Below are positions 31,941-43,499 of a stretch of 64,000 bases of DNA, in pieces. Position numbers and translations under genes: made by a program. The first letter of the stretch is position 1. Every line of letters starts with the position of its first letter. The notes beneath the pieces are model-generated. The model had not been told where the DNA came from. It made no database searches and saw only the letters and a program-made list of their open reading frames with translations. Source of the DNA: Nemertoderma westbladi (lineage: Eukaryota; Xenacoelomorpha; Nemertodermatida; Nemertodermatidae); NCBI GenBank assembly GCA_032718475.1, contig JAUCBJ010002523.1, forward strand, positions 62,001 to 126,000, given 5' to 3'.

Positions 31941-33383
31941 GAAAGTGGAGGTGCACTTTTTGGAACCTTTTTGAGATAGAAAGCCGTTTTAGGAGCTTAT
32001 CGTGCCTGAGGCACGAGAAATCCATTACATGGTACAACACTGAGTGGACGTGGATAATCGTAACGAATCGAGTCTACAATGATGAGTTGCAGTACAGCAT
32101 CCTACGAACTATCAACGAGCATAGCGAGTACAAACTCTAACACGAATGAACATGAGTGACACAGTCAACCCGACAGAAACTGAAACAATCCTTTTGGGCA
32201 CTTTAAAAGCCGTTCATTCGCGTGGCATAGAAATGTGATCCACTTTTAAATGAAAGTGGGACTTATTTTTGATATAAAAAAATATATGAAACCAAACCGG
32301 TATTCTTTATAAAGAATAAAATATAAAAATAATACGTCTAAGTGCAACAAAACATTGTCGAAATTGTTTTTTAACATATTACAAAAGATAAAAAAAGAAT
32401 TTTTTTTATTAATTGTGACGATTTGGCGGTTTCAATATGAACTTAAACTTTCGAAACTTTAGACTATAAATTGCAAAAAAAACTAGTGGGTGAACAACAA
32501 TTAAAGAAAAATAGTTCTTTCAACATTTTCCAAAAGATAAAAATCGAATTCTTAAATTAAAAGTGATGATTTGGTGGTTCAATAGGCAGGTAAGTTTTTG
32601 AAGTTTTATATGAAAAATTGAAACAACTTTAATGGGTGCGCTCAAAAGCTTGCAAAATTTGTATATTTTGAAAAAAATAAACAATCTTTTTAATTAAAAG
32701 TGACGATCAGGCGGCTTCGATATGTAATTAAACTTTGAAATTTTAGTCTATAAAATTCAAAAAATCTCATAAAATAAATGATTTACAAAGAAGTTTAATT
32801 AAATTATACGCACAATACTACAAACAAATAGAAATGAAAATAACATTATTTTTAATTAAGTGACCATTGGGCGGTTTTGATAGTAGGCCAATGTAATTAT
32901 GAAATGTTTATAGGTTTGAATTCCCCGCTTTTGAGAATATTGATTATAAGGATGGCAAGTTGATGGGTCCATCTCCAAAAGTTGTGTTTTTTGGGATAAA
33001 TCACCAATTTCATGGAAAGTTAAATGTATAATGTTTGTAAACTTTGAAAAAAGGAAGAAAATTATATATTCTTATCTAAGAAAATGAAGTAACGTCGAAA
33101 CAAAGTAACTGTCAAAGCCACTGCAATTATATCACTTATAATGAAAATATCTAAACAAATTAATTATTCAAGCAAACTTTCTGCGAGAAATAGGTTTAAC
33201 ATTGTCTACTATTTTAGACATAAACTGCACTTATAAAACATAAGAATTGGGAGCCACATCAATTCGAGCCACAAATCAATCACATGTTTCAAACTGTTGT
33301 AACTTTGTAAATACGTCACATTCTTAAAAAAACATTTTTTTAATAGTAAAAAAATTATTTAATTTAATCTACATAGAAAAAAA
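31941..33383. repeat. AT-rich stretch with degenerate 140-160 bp repeats
   Basis: No gene. Between about 32400 and 32930 a word like 'gtgacgatttggcggttt' recurs near 32416, 32560, 32700 and 32860. Each is preceded by 'aattaaa' and followed by 'taaactttgaaa...attttagtctataaa'-like text, which suggests four decayed tandem units. The rest is A/T-rich with nothing recognised. Confidence 0.55.
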
Positions 33384-33770
33384 CGACTGCAAGGCAGCCA
33401 CAATTTGACCACGCAAAACATAACAGATGAAGTAATAATCCAAATGTCGAAAAATAGGTTATTTTACGTGACCATGATCTCTATGCTCGAAGCAATTAAG
33501 AATTGCAGTAAGAATTATTGATTATGCCTCTGTCAGTACTACTGTAGAGATGCGAGGGTTTCAGTTGTATATGAGTTTTATGCGACATACATTCCCTTCC
33601 TTAGGTTCAATACAATACAATCTTATGAGATACAGATTAATATGTCAAGGAATATCTGCTCGTAATAAAAGTCCACTGTATACAATTTATACCCCACTAT
33701 AATACAGAGCATTCTCAAAGTCAATAACTGTGTTTAACCCTGTTAAACCCGGTGTAGGAGGCAATCAGAT
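33384..33770 (+). repeat. Partial copy of duplication Q sequence
   Basis: Matches 54484-54640 ('aacgactgcaaggca', 'ttgaccacgcaaaacataac') and then 55905-56140 ('gttttatgcgacatacattc', 'ataccccactataatacag'). It is thus a third occurrence of sequence next to or inside duplication Q. No coding sequence. Confidence 0.65.
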
Positions 33771-34250
33771 CAGTATACGATTGTTTGACAACATTTTTGT
33801 CTAATGTTGATGGTAACACAGAACCATTTGAAATATTTTGGGGAGTCCTCCAAGGAGACACACTTGCGCCATTCTTGTTCATAATTGTGGTTGACTATGT
33901 TCTACGCATGTCCTTAGATCATCATAATGATGATGGGGTGATGATAACTCCACCTATTGGCTCCAGAAGTCGAGGAAATCCTTCCAAGTACCGGTACTTA
34001 ACTGATCTAACTGATCCTTGCTAATGACTTCTGGTCATTAGGAGGAGTACTCTCAGAATAGAAGAGGGGGCCCAACGGCTCCTCAGCTCATTAGAACATG
34101 CTGCTTCTAGTGTTGGTCCTTTTATTGACTCCAAAATACCAAAATTTTGACAGTTAACTTTGAAAGTCCTCAGCAAGTCTCTGACCGGATTAGCATAATC
34201 TCAAAGCATGGTATGCTAGAGCATGTGGACGACTTCTGTTACCTGGGATT
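33771..34250 (+). pseudogene. LINE A fragment (RT core to post-RT)
   Basis: Starts in SVY..., includes GVLQGDTLAPFLFIIVVDY and then 'ctaatgacttctggtcatt' where other copies encode the FADD motif, so the active site is destroyed. It ends at about 34245 in 'cgacttctgttacctggg'. Frameshifts and stops are frequent. Confidence 0.75.
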
Positions 34251-34792
34251 GTTAGCGCATTTGACAAAAAATACGTTTTTAACCTCTATTTAATATATTT
34301 TGACTCTTTCCGATTGTTTTGTAGAGCACATAAGAATGCGAGTAAAACACCCAGTCTGAAATACTGAAACGGTAATCGCGCTAGTGTACCTTCCATGGAT
34401 GGCCGTTCTAGTATATCACTTTTATTTCCTCTTCCCACAATTGTATTGATTTGCTCAATGTTTCGTTCAGTCTATAACGGTAATTGATCATCTATTATAT
34501 TTCACTAATATACAGTACCGAGAGGGTGTGGCGGCACAATACAATAAGTAAATGTCTGAGTAATTATTTACATAAGGGCTCAAGTCTGGCGATTGTGATT
34601 CCCTTTATTGTAAACGTGTTGCAACTATTCCGTATCTGTTTATAATATTATTGCTACGGTATTCAATTTATGACAACTTTCAATCATGGTATAATTAATA
34701 TGAAGCAAGACAATACAATATAATACAATATATTAATAGAAGCAAGACAATACACATAAATCTGACACAATTGTCCAGGTTATCAATAATGC
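34251..34792. other. AT-rich stretch, no gene
   Basis: Contains short 'caatacaatataatacaa' repeats near 34710-34755 and nothing else recognisable. Confidence 0.4.
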
Positions 34793-35248
34793 TTAGCTAT
34801 AGAGACCTACCTGGGTTTGGTGTCTAGAAAATGTCTTTGATCTCGGGGTATCCGTGATATGTTTTCCGCCATGCATCAGGGGAAGAGGCTGATGCTCACA
34901 TGTGTTGAATGCTGATGACCCGTAATAATCGAGAATCCATGATGCTAACTTATCAGTATCTGAGGTATTGAAAGGGAGTGCATTTGGTAGAGGGGGTGGC
35001 TTGGATCTCATCAGACAACCACACTCTGCTAACTGATTGTTGGTTGCATTTATGTCATGTTCCTTAGCATTTCCTTGTATTGTGGCTAATGACGTTGTTG
35101 TTGAGGAACATTTTGGAAAGTTTGGGGATGTAATACCTAAATCAATGTCTACTCGGCTTAAATAAATACCTTTGCATTCCTTTGCGAAATAGCAGAGTTG
35201 ATTTGTGGAAACATAAATAAGGCTTTCCCCGCAAAGCCGGTCAAATAT
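34793..35248 (-). pseudogene. Ty3/Gypsy pol fragment (protease-RT linker)
   Basis: The minus-strand frame, open from about 35248, reads FDRLCGESLIYVS, AKECKGIYLSRVDIDLGI, NQLAECGCLMRSKPPPLP and KLASWILDYYGSSAFNTCEH with QPLPLMHGG following. Invertebrate Gypsy-type polyproteins have this arrangement between the retropepsin and the RT: a CKG.YLSR motif, Pro-rich loop, then YYxSSxFNxCxHQPLP. No RT, integrase or LTR is seen nearby, so it is an isolated fragment. The assignment rests on remembered family features. Confidence 0.65.
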
Positions 35249-35512
35249 TAAAACAAATAATTATAACCAAATGTATAATTTAATTGTAGACAACATAGAC
35301 AGTTAATGTAATAATTACCAGTCAATTAAAGTTGACCGCGGTTTTTACCCTTTACATGGATAAGTATGACTCCACTAAACAATTAATGACAATGACAATG
35401 GTAATAGTAAGAGTGGTTGTAGGGCATTGGGTCCATAGCATTTATACCTACAAAGGAATGTGCAGTAGCGCCACCTAGACATCACAAATAAGGCATTCAA
35501 GCTAAACTGATT

Positions 35513-36780
35513 ATGTATAAGATACTGACTGTTAAGATACTAACTAACATAGGGGTTCTGCAAGGTTCACCAAGTAGCTGCTTTTTGTTCACTTTTTTTT
35601 ATAAACCCGTTAATTCGTATGCTACGGTGTTGTTTACCCGATGGTTTTTTAAATTGGCTTCACTCTCTAATCCTCATGGACGACTCAGTAATTTTAGCAA
35701 CCAACCGCGTCCGTTGTGTTGAGAAACTTGGTGTATTATTAAATTTTTGTGCCCGGTCTGGAATGATCATAAACCGTAAAAAAACCAAATTTATGATAAT
35801 TGGTAAAATAACTCCGGGCGAGAAACATGATATACTTGTAACCAATAATACGTATGGGTGTCTTACAATCGAGAATTGTGATTCATATATTTATCTAGGG
35901 TCACCGATAACGCAGGACGGTTCAATGAACTCAGTAATTGCTGTACACACAAAGGATAAAATTAAGCATGTTAATAAGTATTTTGCTTTTCGATCAAAGC
36001 ATTCAGAAGCACCAATTTTTGTAAAACTGAAAGTATTCCAAGCCGCAGCTGTGGCCGCAATCTGCTACGGTTGCGAGACTTGGATTGGTAATACAGCTTC
36101 GACAATTACATTACATTACAATAACCTATTGTGCGCTGCGTTAGGTGTACGTAATAACATTTGCAGAGACATATTGTACATAGAATCGGGGCTACCCGAG
36201 CCAACGGCATGGCAATGTTTCGTTCTAGCCAGCGAAACCTATTGCTTAAACTTATGGCAAGGAGAGACCTGCTTAGACCCGCTATATTCGCGATTTAGCT
36301 CTGCCGCGAGGCTGGGACCCCTATGGGTAGGGTCATTTCTGGGCTTTTAAACAGTCAGGATGACCCTGCCCAAACGAAACAGTCCGAGATACGCAACAGA
36401 GTTCTAATCAGCGATTCAACGAGGCCTATGAGGTACAGATCGTTTAATCCGTCATTAGATACTCCTACTATTTATATTCGCCCGCAACAGGATATCCGGG
36501 AGTCGCACTGCAAGGCGTGGACCAGGTTCCGGCTTCTATCGACCAATCTCAGCGTAGAGATAGGGAGAACCGAGTCCCATATGATCGACGTTTTTGCAAG
36601 TGTGGCTCGCCCCAATCCGAATCACATGTTATTTGTACATGTTAATTTGTAGAGGCAGTAGGCCTAAGGAATAAATACCAATTAGATTATTCATCCCCAT
36701 GCTCTGTTCTATCCAGTGACCCCCTGTGTACCACGATGCAATATATAGACGAACTTTTAGAGATTTTAGAGATTTAGAAT
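35513..36780 (+). pseudogene. LINE D fragment (RT palm to C-terminus)
   Basis: Begins at ILTNIGVLQGSPSSCFLFTFF (the RT motif before the active site). It shifts frame near 35620 into LILMDDSVILATN, where the family would have F/Y-A-D-D, and continues with NRKKTKFMIIG, CDSYIYLGSPITQDGS and VAAICYGCETW. A further shift leads to a C-terminal part (36323-36652). In a third frame there is a Cys/His motif, CKCGSPQSESHVICTC. It is related to LINEs A and B only distantly and occurs once in this window. At least three frame breaks are present. Confidence 0.75.
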
Positions 36781-37224
36781 TATTAATTAAATTGGTTTAA
36801 CTCTATTATGTATTTATAATTACTTAATATTTATTAGTAAGTTATTTGTACGTAACGTTTGGGTAATATCAGCATATATTAAATTATTGGAATATGGCCA
36901 TTGCTATGCTGGTTTATGTATACTTAAGTAACTTTTAATTTAGGATTAGAGAGTACCGCGGGCGCGTATTTTACTGGTTATTATAATAAGTGCTGGAGTG
37001 TATTCAGATATATATATGTATTCCGTCCCACTTGGACCGATTTATTGGTCAACAATAAACTAACTAACTATATAACGACACTAGATGGCGGCAATGTCAC
37101 AATTAACGGTTTTGAGTAAAGAAATATAGAATATTATGACGCAATTAACCTTATCAATAAAAATGGAACCTTAAACTTAAATTGAGCATAATAAGTAAGC
37201 TAAAATCGCAAAGAACGCATTTGT
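36781..37224. other. No gene seen
   Basis: AT-rich sequence with no open frame or repeat that I can identify. Confidence 0.4.
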
Positions 37225-37815
37225 ATTAACAGTGATCATGGATCCGGAAGTCAGGTAAGGACCTTCGTATACGTAAGGGAAAGGCCCTTGAATAGGAATT
37301 CCAGGATGTGGAAGTCACAGAGAATTAATCGGAAACTTAAGGTCTGATTATTTAGAGCAGCATTAGTTCCAGTACTCCTCTATGGGAGTCCATGCTGGGC
37401 TCTAAATGCTGAGGACACCAAATCTCTGGATGGCACATTCACAAGAATGCTACGCCGGGTTCATTGTGTCAAGTACAATGCACATATTTCCAACCAGACA
37501 CTATATAACATTGGAGGTTTCTCATTGGTTCCCCTAAGCTTGACACTAGGACAATGTCGCCTCCGCTTTGCAGGACATTGCTTTCGCCGTGAGGACCAGC
37601 CATTGCATAATATTGTGCTTTGGCAGCCTCATGGAGTGCATATGCAAGGTGGACAGCCCATGACTTTCTTGAGACGCATCTTAAAGGACACTGACCTTGA
37701 AGATGCGGATGATCTAGCAAATGTCATGGGTGATAGGGAGTTGTGGCGGTGCAATTTTGTCGACAAGCCGGCACAGCATTCTTGAAAATGCAGCTGCAAT
37801 GCAGAATGCCGATCC
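37225..37815 (+). pseudogene. LINE A C-terminal fragment
   Basis: Corresponds to about 53905-54480 of the long copy ('atcatggatccggaagtcag'...). It carries the post-RT region (LRRVHCVKYNAHISNQTLYN, LRFAGHCFRREDQP, DDLANVMGDRELW). A small deletion near 37287 removes a few codons. The RT core and 3' tail are absent. Confidence 0.8.
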
Positions 37816-37893
37816 TAGTCGTAATTCTATCGTAGTCTTACCTAAAACAAAACAACAGTCATTACATAATGGGTTTTGACGACAAAGAACTGA

Positions 37894-38605
37894 ATGAGAG
37901 AGTTGAGGATAAGTGGAGTGATGGAGCGAAAGATAAGTAGAGTGATGGAGCGAAAGACAAGTGGAGTGGTGGAGTGAAGGGTTAGTGGAGTGATGGAACA
38001 AAGGGTGAGTAGAGTGATGGAGTGAAGGGTGAGTTGTTTGATGGAGCGAAGGGTGAGTAGAGTGATGGAGTGAAGGGTGAGTTGAGTGATGGTGCGAAGG
38101 GTGAGTTGAGTGATGGTGCGAAGGGTGAGTGGAGTGATGGAGTGAAGGGTAAGTGGTGTGATGGAGTGAAGGGTGAGTTGTTTGATGGAGCGAAGGGTGA
38201 GTAGAGTGATGGAGTGAAGGGTGAGTTGTTTGATGGAGCGAAGGGTGAGTAGAGTGATGGAGTGAAGGGTGAGTTGTTTGATGGAGCGAAGGGTGAGTTG
38301 AGTGATGGTGCGAAGGCTGAGTTGAGTGATGGAGCGAAGGGTGAGTGGAGTGATGGAGTGAAGGGTGAGTTGTTTGATGGAGCGAAGGGTGAGTAGAGTG
38401 ATGGAGTGAAGGGTGAGTTGTTTGATGGAGCGAAGGGTGAGTTGAGTGATGGTGCGAAGGCTGAGTTGAGTGATGGAGCGAAGGGTGAGTGGAGTGATGG
38501 AGTGTAGGGTGAGTGGAGTGATGAAGTTAAGGGTGAGTGGAGTGATGGAGTTAAGGATAAGTCGAGTGATGGAGTGAAGGGTAAGTGGTGTGATGGAGCG
38601 AAATA
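37894..38605. repeat. 21-bp minisatellite with higher-order structure
   Basis: About 34 head-to-tail copies of a 21-bp unit (gagtgatggagcgaagggtga and variants such as 'ttgtttgatggagcg'). Variants are ordered: a seven-unit (147-bp) pattern is repeated around 38271 and 38418. Because the unit is seven codons long, a minus-strand frame of 272 codons stays open as SITPLTL-type heptads. The flanking sequence shows no gene structure. Confidence 0.95.
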
Positions 38606-38719
38606 TAATCAGGAATACCAACAACGTAAGATATTCAATCCTATTTCTGTTGCGGCTCAAAAACGCATTTGTTCAACATTAATTAATAATAATATTAATA
38701 ACGTTAATAATATTTTAAC

Positions 38720-39112
38720 AAGAGAACTGTTCTGAATACTCCGAGCAAAATTCATCAACATATTGGCGATGGTAACTGCTCCATATTGCTCTGGAAAAAT
38801 CTGCCAGTTTGGAAAGTTTCATGGGTGATTTCCTTCGCAACCGAATGACTGATGACGGTGTTTGGGTCACTACTGCAGAAATCCTAGGAGCTGCATCTGC
38901 TTCCCATCTGAATGCGGACTCCGTAAATGGAGCGGGGAACCACTGTATTATTGAAGGTACTTAAGTGTGTAGTAGTAACGGTACACCATACCTACGACCA
39001 GTATGTTAATACAGCACAAGTACAATCAGTGTTGCTCAATAATACCAGTAACGACGACGTGTTAAACCGTTTAGCTTCTACCCTGAATAATAGCCAACTG
39101 AATCAAAATTAA
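38720..39112 (+). pseudogene. Decayed OTU-like cysteine protease fragment
   Basis: One frame reads SKIHQHIGDGNCSILL, matching the D-G-N-C catalytic-Cys motif of OTU deubiquitinases. After a frame change the sequence from 38821 reads MGDFLRNRMTDDGVWVTTAE followed by ILGAASASHLN, which fits the OTU pattern 'M..DG.WGT..EI.AAA'. A third frame continues as TVHHTYDQYVN. At least two frameshifts break it and the family's Gly-Thr is Val-Thr here. OTU domains occur in host genes and in some transposons. Which of these applies is not clear. Confidence 0.45.
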
Positions 39113-39596
39113 CACATAGTAACAGTTATATGGACATTACATGGGAGGTTACACACAGTTCCTACTGTATTGACCTACCAGCAGATGCTAATTGATGGTG
39201 TACCGCCCCGCTATTGGTTGGTTTACCTCCCCTAGCCACTCCCTAACTTTCCTGGCCATGTGTTGGATTCCGCCTGAGATGTATCCGTTCCCTCTGGTAT
39301 GCAATATTGCGCTGGGCAATATTGTATATCTAGTCGTGATTCGTAAATCACGATTTCCGAATTAGTGAAGGACCCGTGTTCAATCCTCACCTATGCTGAT
39401 CACCTTTTGCATGTCTTATACCTTAGTGTGTTGTATTGTTTATAGAAATTTCACGTATTTTATCGTGTAGAAAATTCAAATAAAATCGAATAGAAAATTC
39501 AAAAACGCAGTGGATGAAAACAGAAGCAAATGGATGAATACAACATAAACAGACATTTGTTCGCATTCTAGGGTCCCTGATAACATCTAAAAACCT
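39113..39596. other. No gene seen
   Basis: Mixed sequence. A 'cgtgattcgtaaatcacg' inverted repeat is at about 39334-39351, followed by 'ccgtgttcaatcctcacc', which resembles a tRNA B-box, but no cloverleaf forms. Possibly a SINE remnant. Confidence 0.4.
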
Positions 39597-41570
39597 TACT
39601 ACTACTAGGTCGAGCGAACTCGGACAGTGGAAATGAGATCCTTCCAGGCTTCCCGATTCTCCATAGTTGTCGCAATTTCGTTTCTCCCAAGTTCAGTATC
39701 CCTTTCAAGATGATCTATATATGTTATGGCCGGTCGTCCACAACTACGCTTTCCATGAGTCGGTTGCCAGAAAAGTAGATCTGGTATGACCTCGTATTTA
39801 CTTCGCCAGCAGTGCCCACTGAATCTTAATCTACGTTCACGGAGGGTGGTTGATACAGGTGGTATTGTACCATAAAGCTCGGCGTTTGTCATGTGTTGTC
39901 TCCAGCTGATGTTTAGGGCTGCCCTTAGTAGTCTTGTGTAGCAACCATCCATTCGTTGTTCAAGTGATTTAGTCAGTGTCCAGGTCTCACCCCCGTATAA
40001 AAATACACTTTCCACTGTGGCTCGAAAGAACTTAGTCTTCAGGTGCCTGGAGAGATCTGATTTCCAGATGGTATCCATTTTTGATAGAGCTACCCAAGCC
40101 TTTGCTTTCCTAACTTCTATGTCCTTTTTGCTACTCTCTATCCATAATCCAAGGTACTGGAAGTCATCGACCTTCCTTAGTTGATTATTATCAATGGTTG
40201 TCAAGTTTCCATCAACATTAAAGGTCATGAATTCGGTCTTGGTAGCATTTATATGCAATCCAACCTCCTTAGCAGCCCTCTCCACTTTATTTAGTAGAAG
40301 CTGTGCATCTGCTAGCGTATTAGAGAGCAGGGCGATGTCATCCGCAAAGTCGGTGTCTGTGACTGTAATTGCCGGATATCTACTACTTCTGCGTTCTTGA
40401 AGTGTGAATCCCAGATCTTCACCCTGTGGCCGTCCTCATTGCGTAATCCAGCACAATTACAAATAGTAATGGTGCTAATGTGTCACCTTGCAGTACGCCA
40501 GCCAGGATTGAGAAAAACTCAGTTTCACCATCTGGTGAGAGTACCTGCGCTTCTGTGTCACAATATAACAATCCAATGCCAACAATTACTTCTGGTATTC
40601 CATAAGCTCTTAGGATTTCAAGCATTTTACCTCTATGGATGGAGTCGAATGCCTTCTTGAAGTCCACAAAAGTCATGACTGCGGGGAGTTTCTTTGACTT
40701 AATTCCTTCAATCAGTCTCCGTAGTGCAAGTATCTGAGCTATTGTTGATCTACTTGGTCGAAATCCGTTTTGGCTCTTACGCAGTAGTTTCTCTATGTGA
40801 GGCCTAATCCTATATAGAATCATTTTATTGTATATTTTGGCAGCTACCACAAGCAGACAGATCCCACGATAGTTTGTTGGTATGCCGAGGTCTCCTTTCT
40901 TGGGGAGAGGCTTTAGTTGACCTTTAGTCCAAATTGGTGGTGGCTTTTCCCCTTTTAACATCCGGTTGCAAACATTCAATAATGGTGTATTTAGCACTCC
41001 TGTTTTCCATGCCTCCGCTGGGATTTCATCTAATCCACTCGCTTTATTATTGGACATGCTTTTAATGCTTCTTTGGAGTTCGGCAGGTGTGAAGTCCCCT
41101 GTTTCTATAGGTAGTGTCTTGTCATATATTTTCCTTGTAGGGCTGACCTCGATGTTTGGTGGCTGCCCAAGCAAGTTGCTGAAGTGATTTTTCCACTTCC
41201 CAACACGTTCTTCAGGACTATCGCTTTGAGGCACCCCTTTGCACAACTTTTCCGACCAGATACCTCATTTACAGTTTGCCAGGTAAGTCTTGATTGTTGC
41301 TTTATTTTAGCAGTTGTAATTGCTTCAGTTTTATCCTGTATGTACCTTTCCTGGCTGATGTTGTAGGCTAATTTAAGATCGTCCTTAGCTTTCTCAACCT
41401 TGTTGATGTTTTCGGTTGTTGGTTGTTCGGTTTTAACTTTGTAGGCTATCTTAAGATCTTCTCTCTTACAAGTAACCTCAGAGTTTTGCCATGGCACATA
41501 CTGTTTTCGTTTAGGTTTCTGGGGGATATGCCTCTTAGCTGATTCCTTGTGGGCTGTTATTATATTTTCG
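39597..41570 (-). pseudogene. LINE B, RT and C-terminal part of the longest copy
   Basis: Part of the longest LINE B copy. From 5' to 3' on the minus strand: linker (PWQNSEVTCKRED), WKNHFSNLLGQPPN, KASGLDEIPAEAWKTG, PLPKKGDLGIPTNYRGICL, QNGFRPSRSTIAQ, VDFKKAFDSIHRGKM, GVLQGDTLAPLLF, a TDTDFADDIALL-type active site in the next frame, then KTKFFRATVESVFLYGGETW and LRFSGHCWRSKYEVIPDL. One-base and two-base deletions near 41225 and 40430 shift the frame. The 3' end carries an agtagtagt tail at 39597-39607. It is non-functional. Confidence 0.85.
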
Positions 41571-42445
41571 GTTCTACTGTATAAGCATCCTTTACAGCAT
41601 TGTCAGTTCTGAGTTTCTCAGACTTGTTTGTCAGTTGATTTGCTTGCTTGTCCTGGGTTTGCTGGCTCTCAAACTGAGTCTGATCTCTGCAGTCACAATT
41701 CTGTGGTCCGAACCAATTAGGTTGAAAGAGCTGTATGCCTCGCAGTTGATCATGCTGTTTCTCCACTTTTTGTTTATAAGGATGTAATCCAGTTGTGCTT
41801 TGGTTCCATTAGGGTATTGAAAGGTCCATAGCTTCCCCTTACTCTTTTCAAATGTGTTGTTTGTTGGTATCAATTCACATTCTTCCATTAGGTCTAAAAG
41901 TAAGTACCCATTTCTGTTAGAACTGGTGTTATAGGTGTAACCCTTGATGTCTTCTGGGCCAATTTGCGCATTCAGGTCACCAGCAATGACTTTAACATTG
42001 TGTTTCGGGATGTCCTTAATAAGTCCAGTCAGTTCTTCATAAAACTTGACTGCTTGTTCTGGCTCTGATGCATTGGTTGCACTGTAGCAACATATAACTG
42101 TTGTCTTGGGATTCCCATCAAATGTTGCGATCATAACCCTGGAATTTATAGATTCGATGTTGTTTAGGGTCTTAAGTGCAAATGGGTTTCTCAGAATTCC
42201 TACTCCACCAATTGATGCATTGGCCGAGTTTCTTACTGCTGAGCTTGTTACTAACGTCCATCCATTTCCAATGTCATTGTACTTCATGGCAGTGTCTTCA
42301 TGACAAATCCGATGTTCTTGGATGCAGATGATGTCGATGTTATATTCCATTGCCAGAGCGACCATGTCACCCTGTTTGCTCTGTGCTTTCAGCGTGCGTG
42401 CGTTCATTGTAGCAATCTTTAGTGTCTTTTTACATTTCAACAGGT
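41571..42445 (-). pseudogene. LINE B endonuclease domain
   Basis: A 269-codon open frame (42440-41631) encodes a complete-looking APE-type endonuclease: KIATMNARTLKAQSKQG, the catalytic Glu in IICIQEHRI, GGVGILRNPFALK, VIAGDLNAQIGPED, AQLDYILINKKW, and the closing GSDHRIVTAEIRLSLRASK. The key Asn, Glu, Asp, Asn, Asp and His positions of the fold appear kept. It is the N-terminal part of the LINE B protein, whose RT follows at 41570-39597 in broken frames. The domain itself is intact. Confidence 0.8.
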
Positions 42446-43042
42446 TGGTTCTTCTTTCTTCTCTGTCTTCTGTCTTCTTCCTCTGTCTTCTTCTAAAAAC
42501 CTTATCACTTTTCTAGGTCATAATAAATTTGCCGTGGTCCGTGTATCAGGCATTCTGTAATTATTGCGAGTTGCGGTGGAGTTTGATCGGCAACCAATAA
42601 TGAAAGCGTGTAGAGGATGACTCGGCGTGTCCACAATCTTCTTTACCATGTTGGTGAACTGTTTGGAAAACGCATCATTTATAATGTTCATGTAAACTTG
42701 TTTTTCAATTTTTGAGTGTTTGGCAAACAGCGACAGTGGCCTCTTTAACTTCTTTTTGAGATTCTTTGGAATGAGGGGGACCCACGTAACCGCACAGTAC
42801 ATATATTGTGGTACAATGTAAGTTTCAAAGATAAATATTTTTGTATCTTTATTTGCAAACCGGATGAAAAAACTGAATTGGCGAACTATGTAATTTACCC
42901 TTTTTATAAGTTTAAATATATGAGCTCCTCCCTTAACTTCTTCAGAGAATGCCTGAAAGCCACAGCATGAAATTTGAAACAGAGATAGTTTCACCTCCCT
43001 CCTCCTCCGTGGGGGAGCCAGAATTTTTATTTTTGCTTTCAT
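42446..43042 (-). pseudogene. LINE RT C-terminal fragment, CR1/Jockey-like
   Basis: The 174-codon frame reads VNYIVRQFSFFIRFANKDTK, then FETYIVPQYMYCAVTWVPL, KKLKRPLSLFAKHSK and CRSNSTATRNNYRMPDTRTT. This resembles the C-terminal part of CR1/Jockey-like LINE proteins (an 'I.P...Y...W' block, then 'R.N......RT' near the end). No RT core is present. It is a different family from LINE E. The short stretch between it and LINE B (42446-42517) is simple CT-rich DNA. Confidence 0.55.
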
Positions 43043-43168
43043 TCTTTAGCTACAAGCGTTTAAAAAAGTGTCTCCGTCGATATTGCACCAGTTACACCGC
43101 AGTTATTTTTCAAACATTTAGTGATTCGTTGGTACTCGTAGAAAGCTGACCGTGCAAGGATTCCAAAA

Positions 43169-43492
43169 ATGTAAAAATATTTGAATTTGGTTGGGAAATA
43201 GCTGATATATGGGCATTCGAATTTTGCATGTATTTGCTTCTTCTGCAGGCCATTTATTCTATTAAAATACACAATGTTCGAGAACATTTTGATTATGTGG
43301 GAATATCTATAAACTAGTATTATCATGTAGGCCATTGCATTGTTGCCAAGCTATTTATGAGATAAACAAAATGTTCTAGAACATTGTGTATTTATTTAAT
43401 ATAATAAATGGCCTGCAGAGGAAGAAAATACATGCAAAATTCGAATGCCCATATCTCAGCTATTTCCCAAACAAATTCAAATATTTTTACAT
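43169..43492. repeat. Large inverted repeat, arms about 115-122 bp
   Basis: The left arm 43169-43290 and right arm 43378-43492 are reverse complements with about 90% identity and a few indels ('atgtaaaaatatttgaattt' outermost, 'tgttcgagaacattttg' innermost). The spacer is 87 bp. No TIR/TSD pair is evident. It could be a foldback element or a local inverted duplication. Confidence 0.85.
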
Positions 43493-43499
43493 ATTTAAT

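Noticed and set aside
37894-38605. CRISPR-like array
   Set aside because: Units are contiguous variants of one 21-bp sequence with no unique spacers, and the genome is eukaryotic.
37842-38660. 272-codon minus-strand frame of SITPLTL repeats
   Set aside because: A product of the 21-bp minisatellite; nothing conserved outside the array.
39330-39400. tRNA gene candidate
   Set aside because: A B-box-like word is present, but no acceptor or anticodon stem can be formed.
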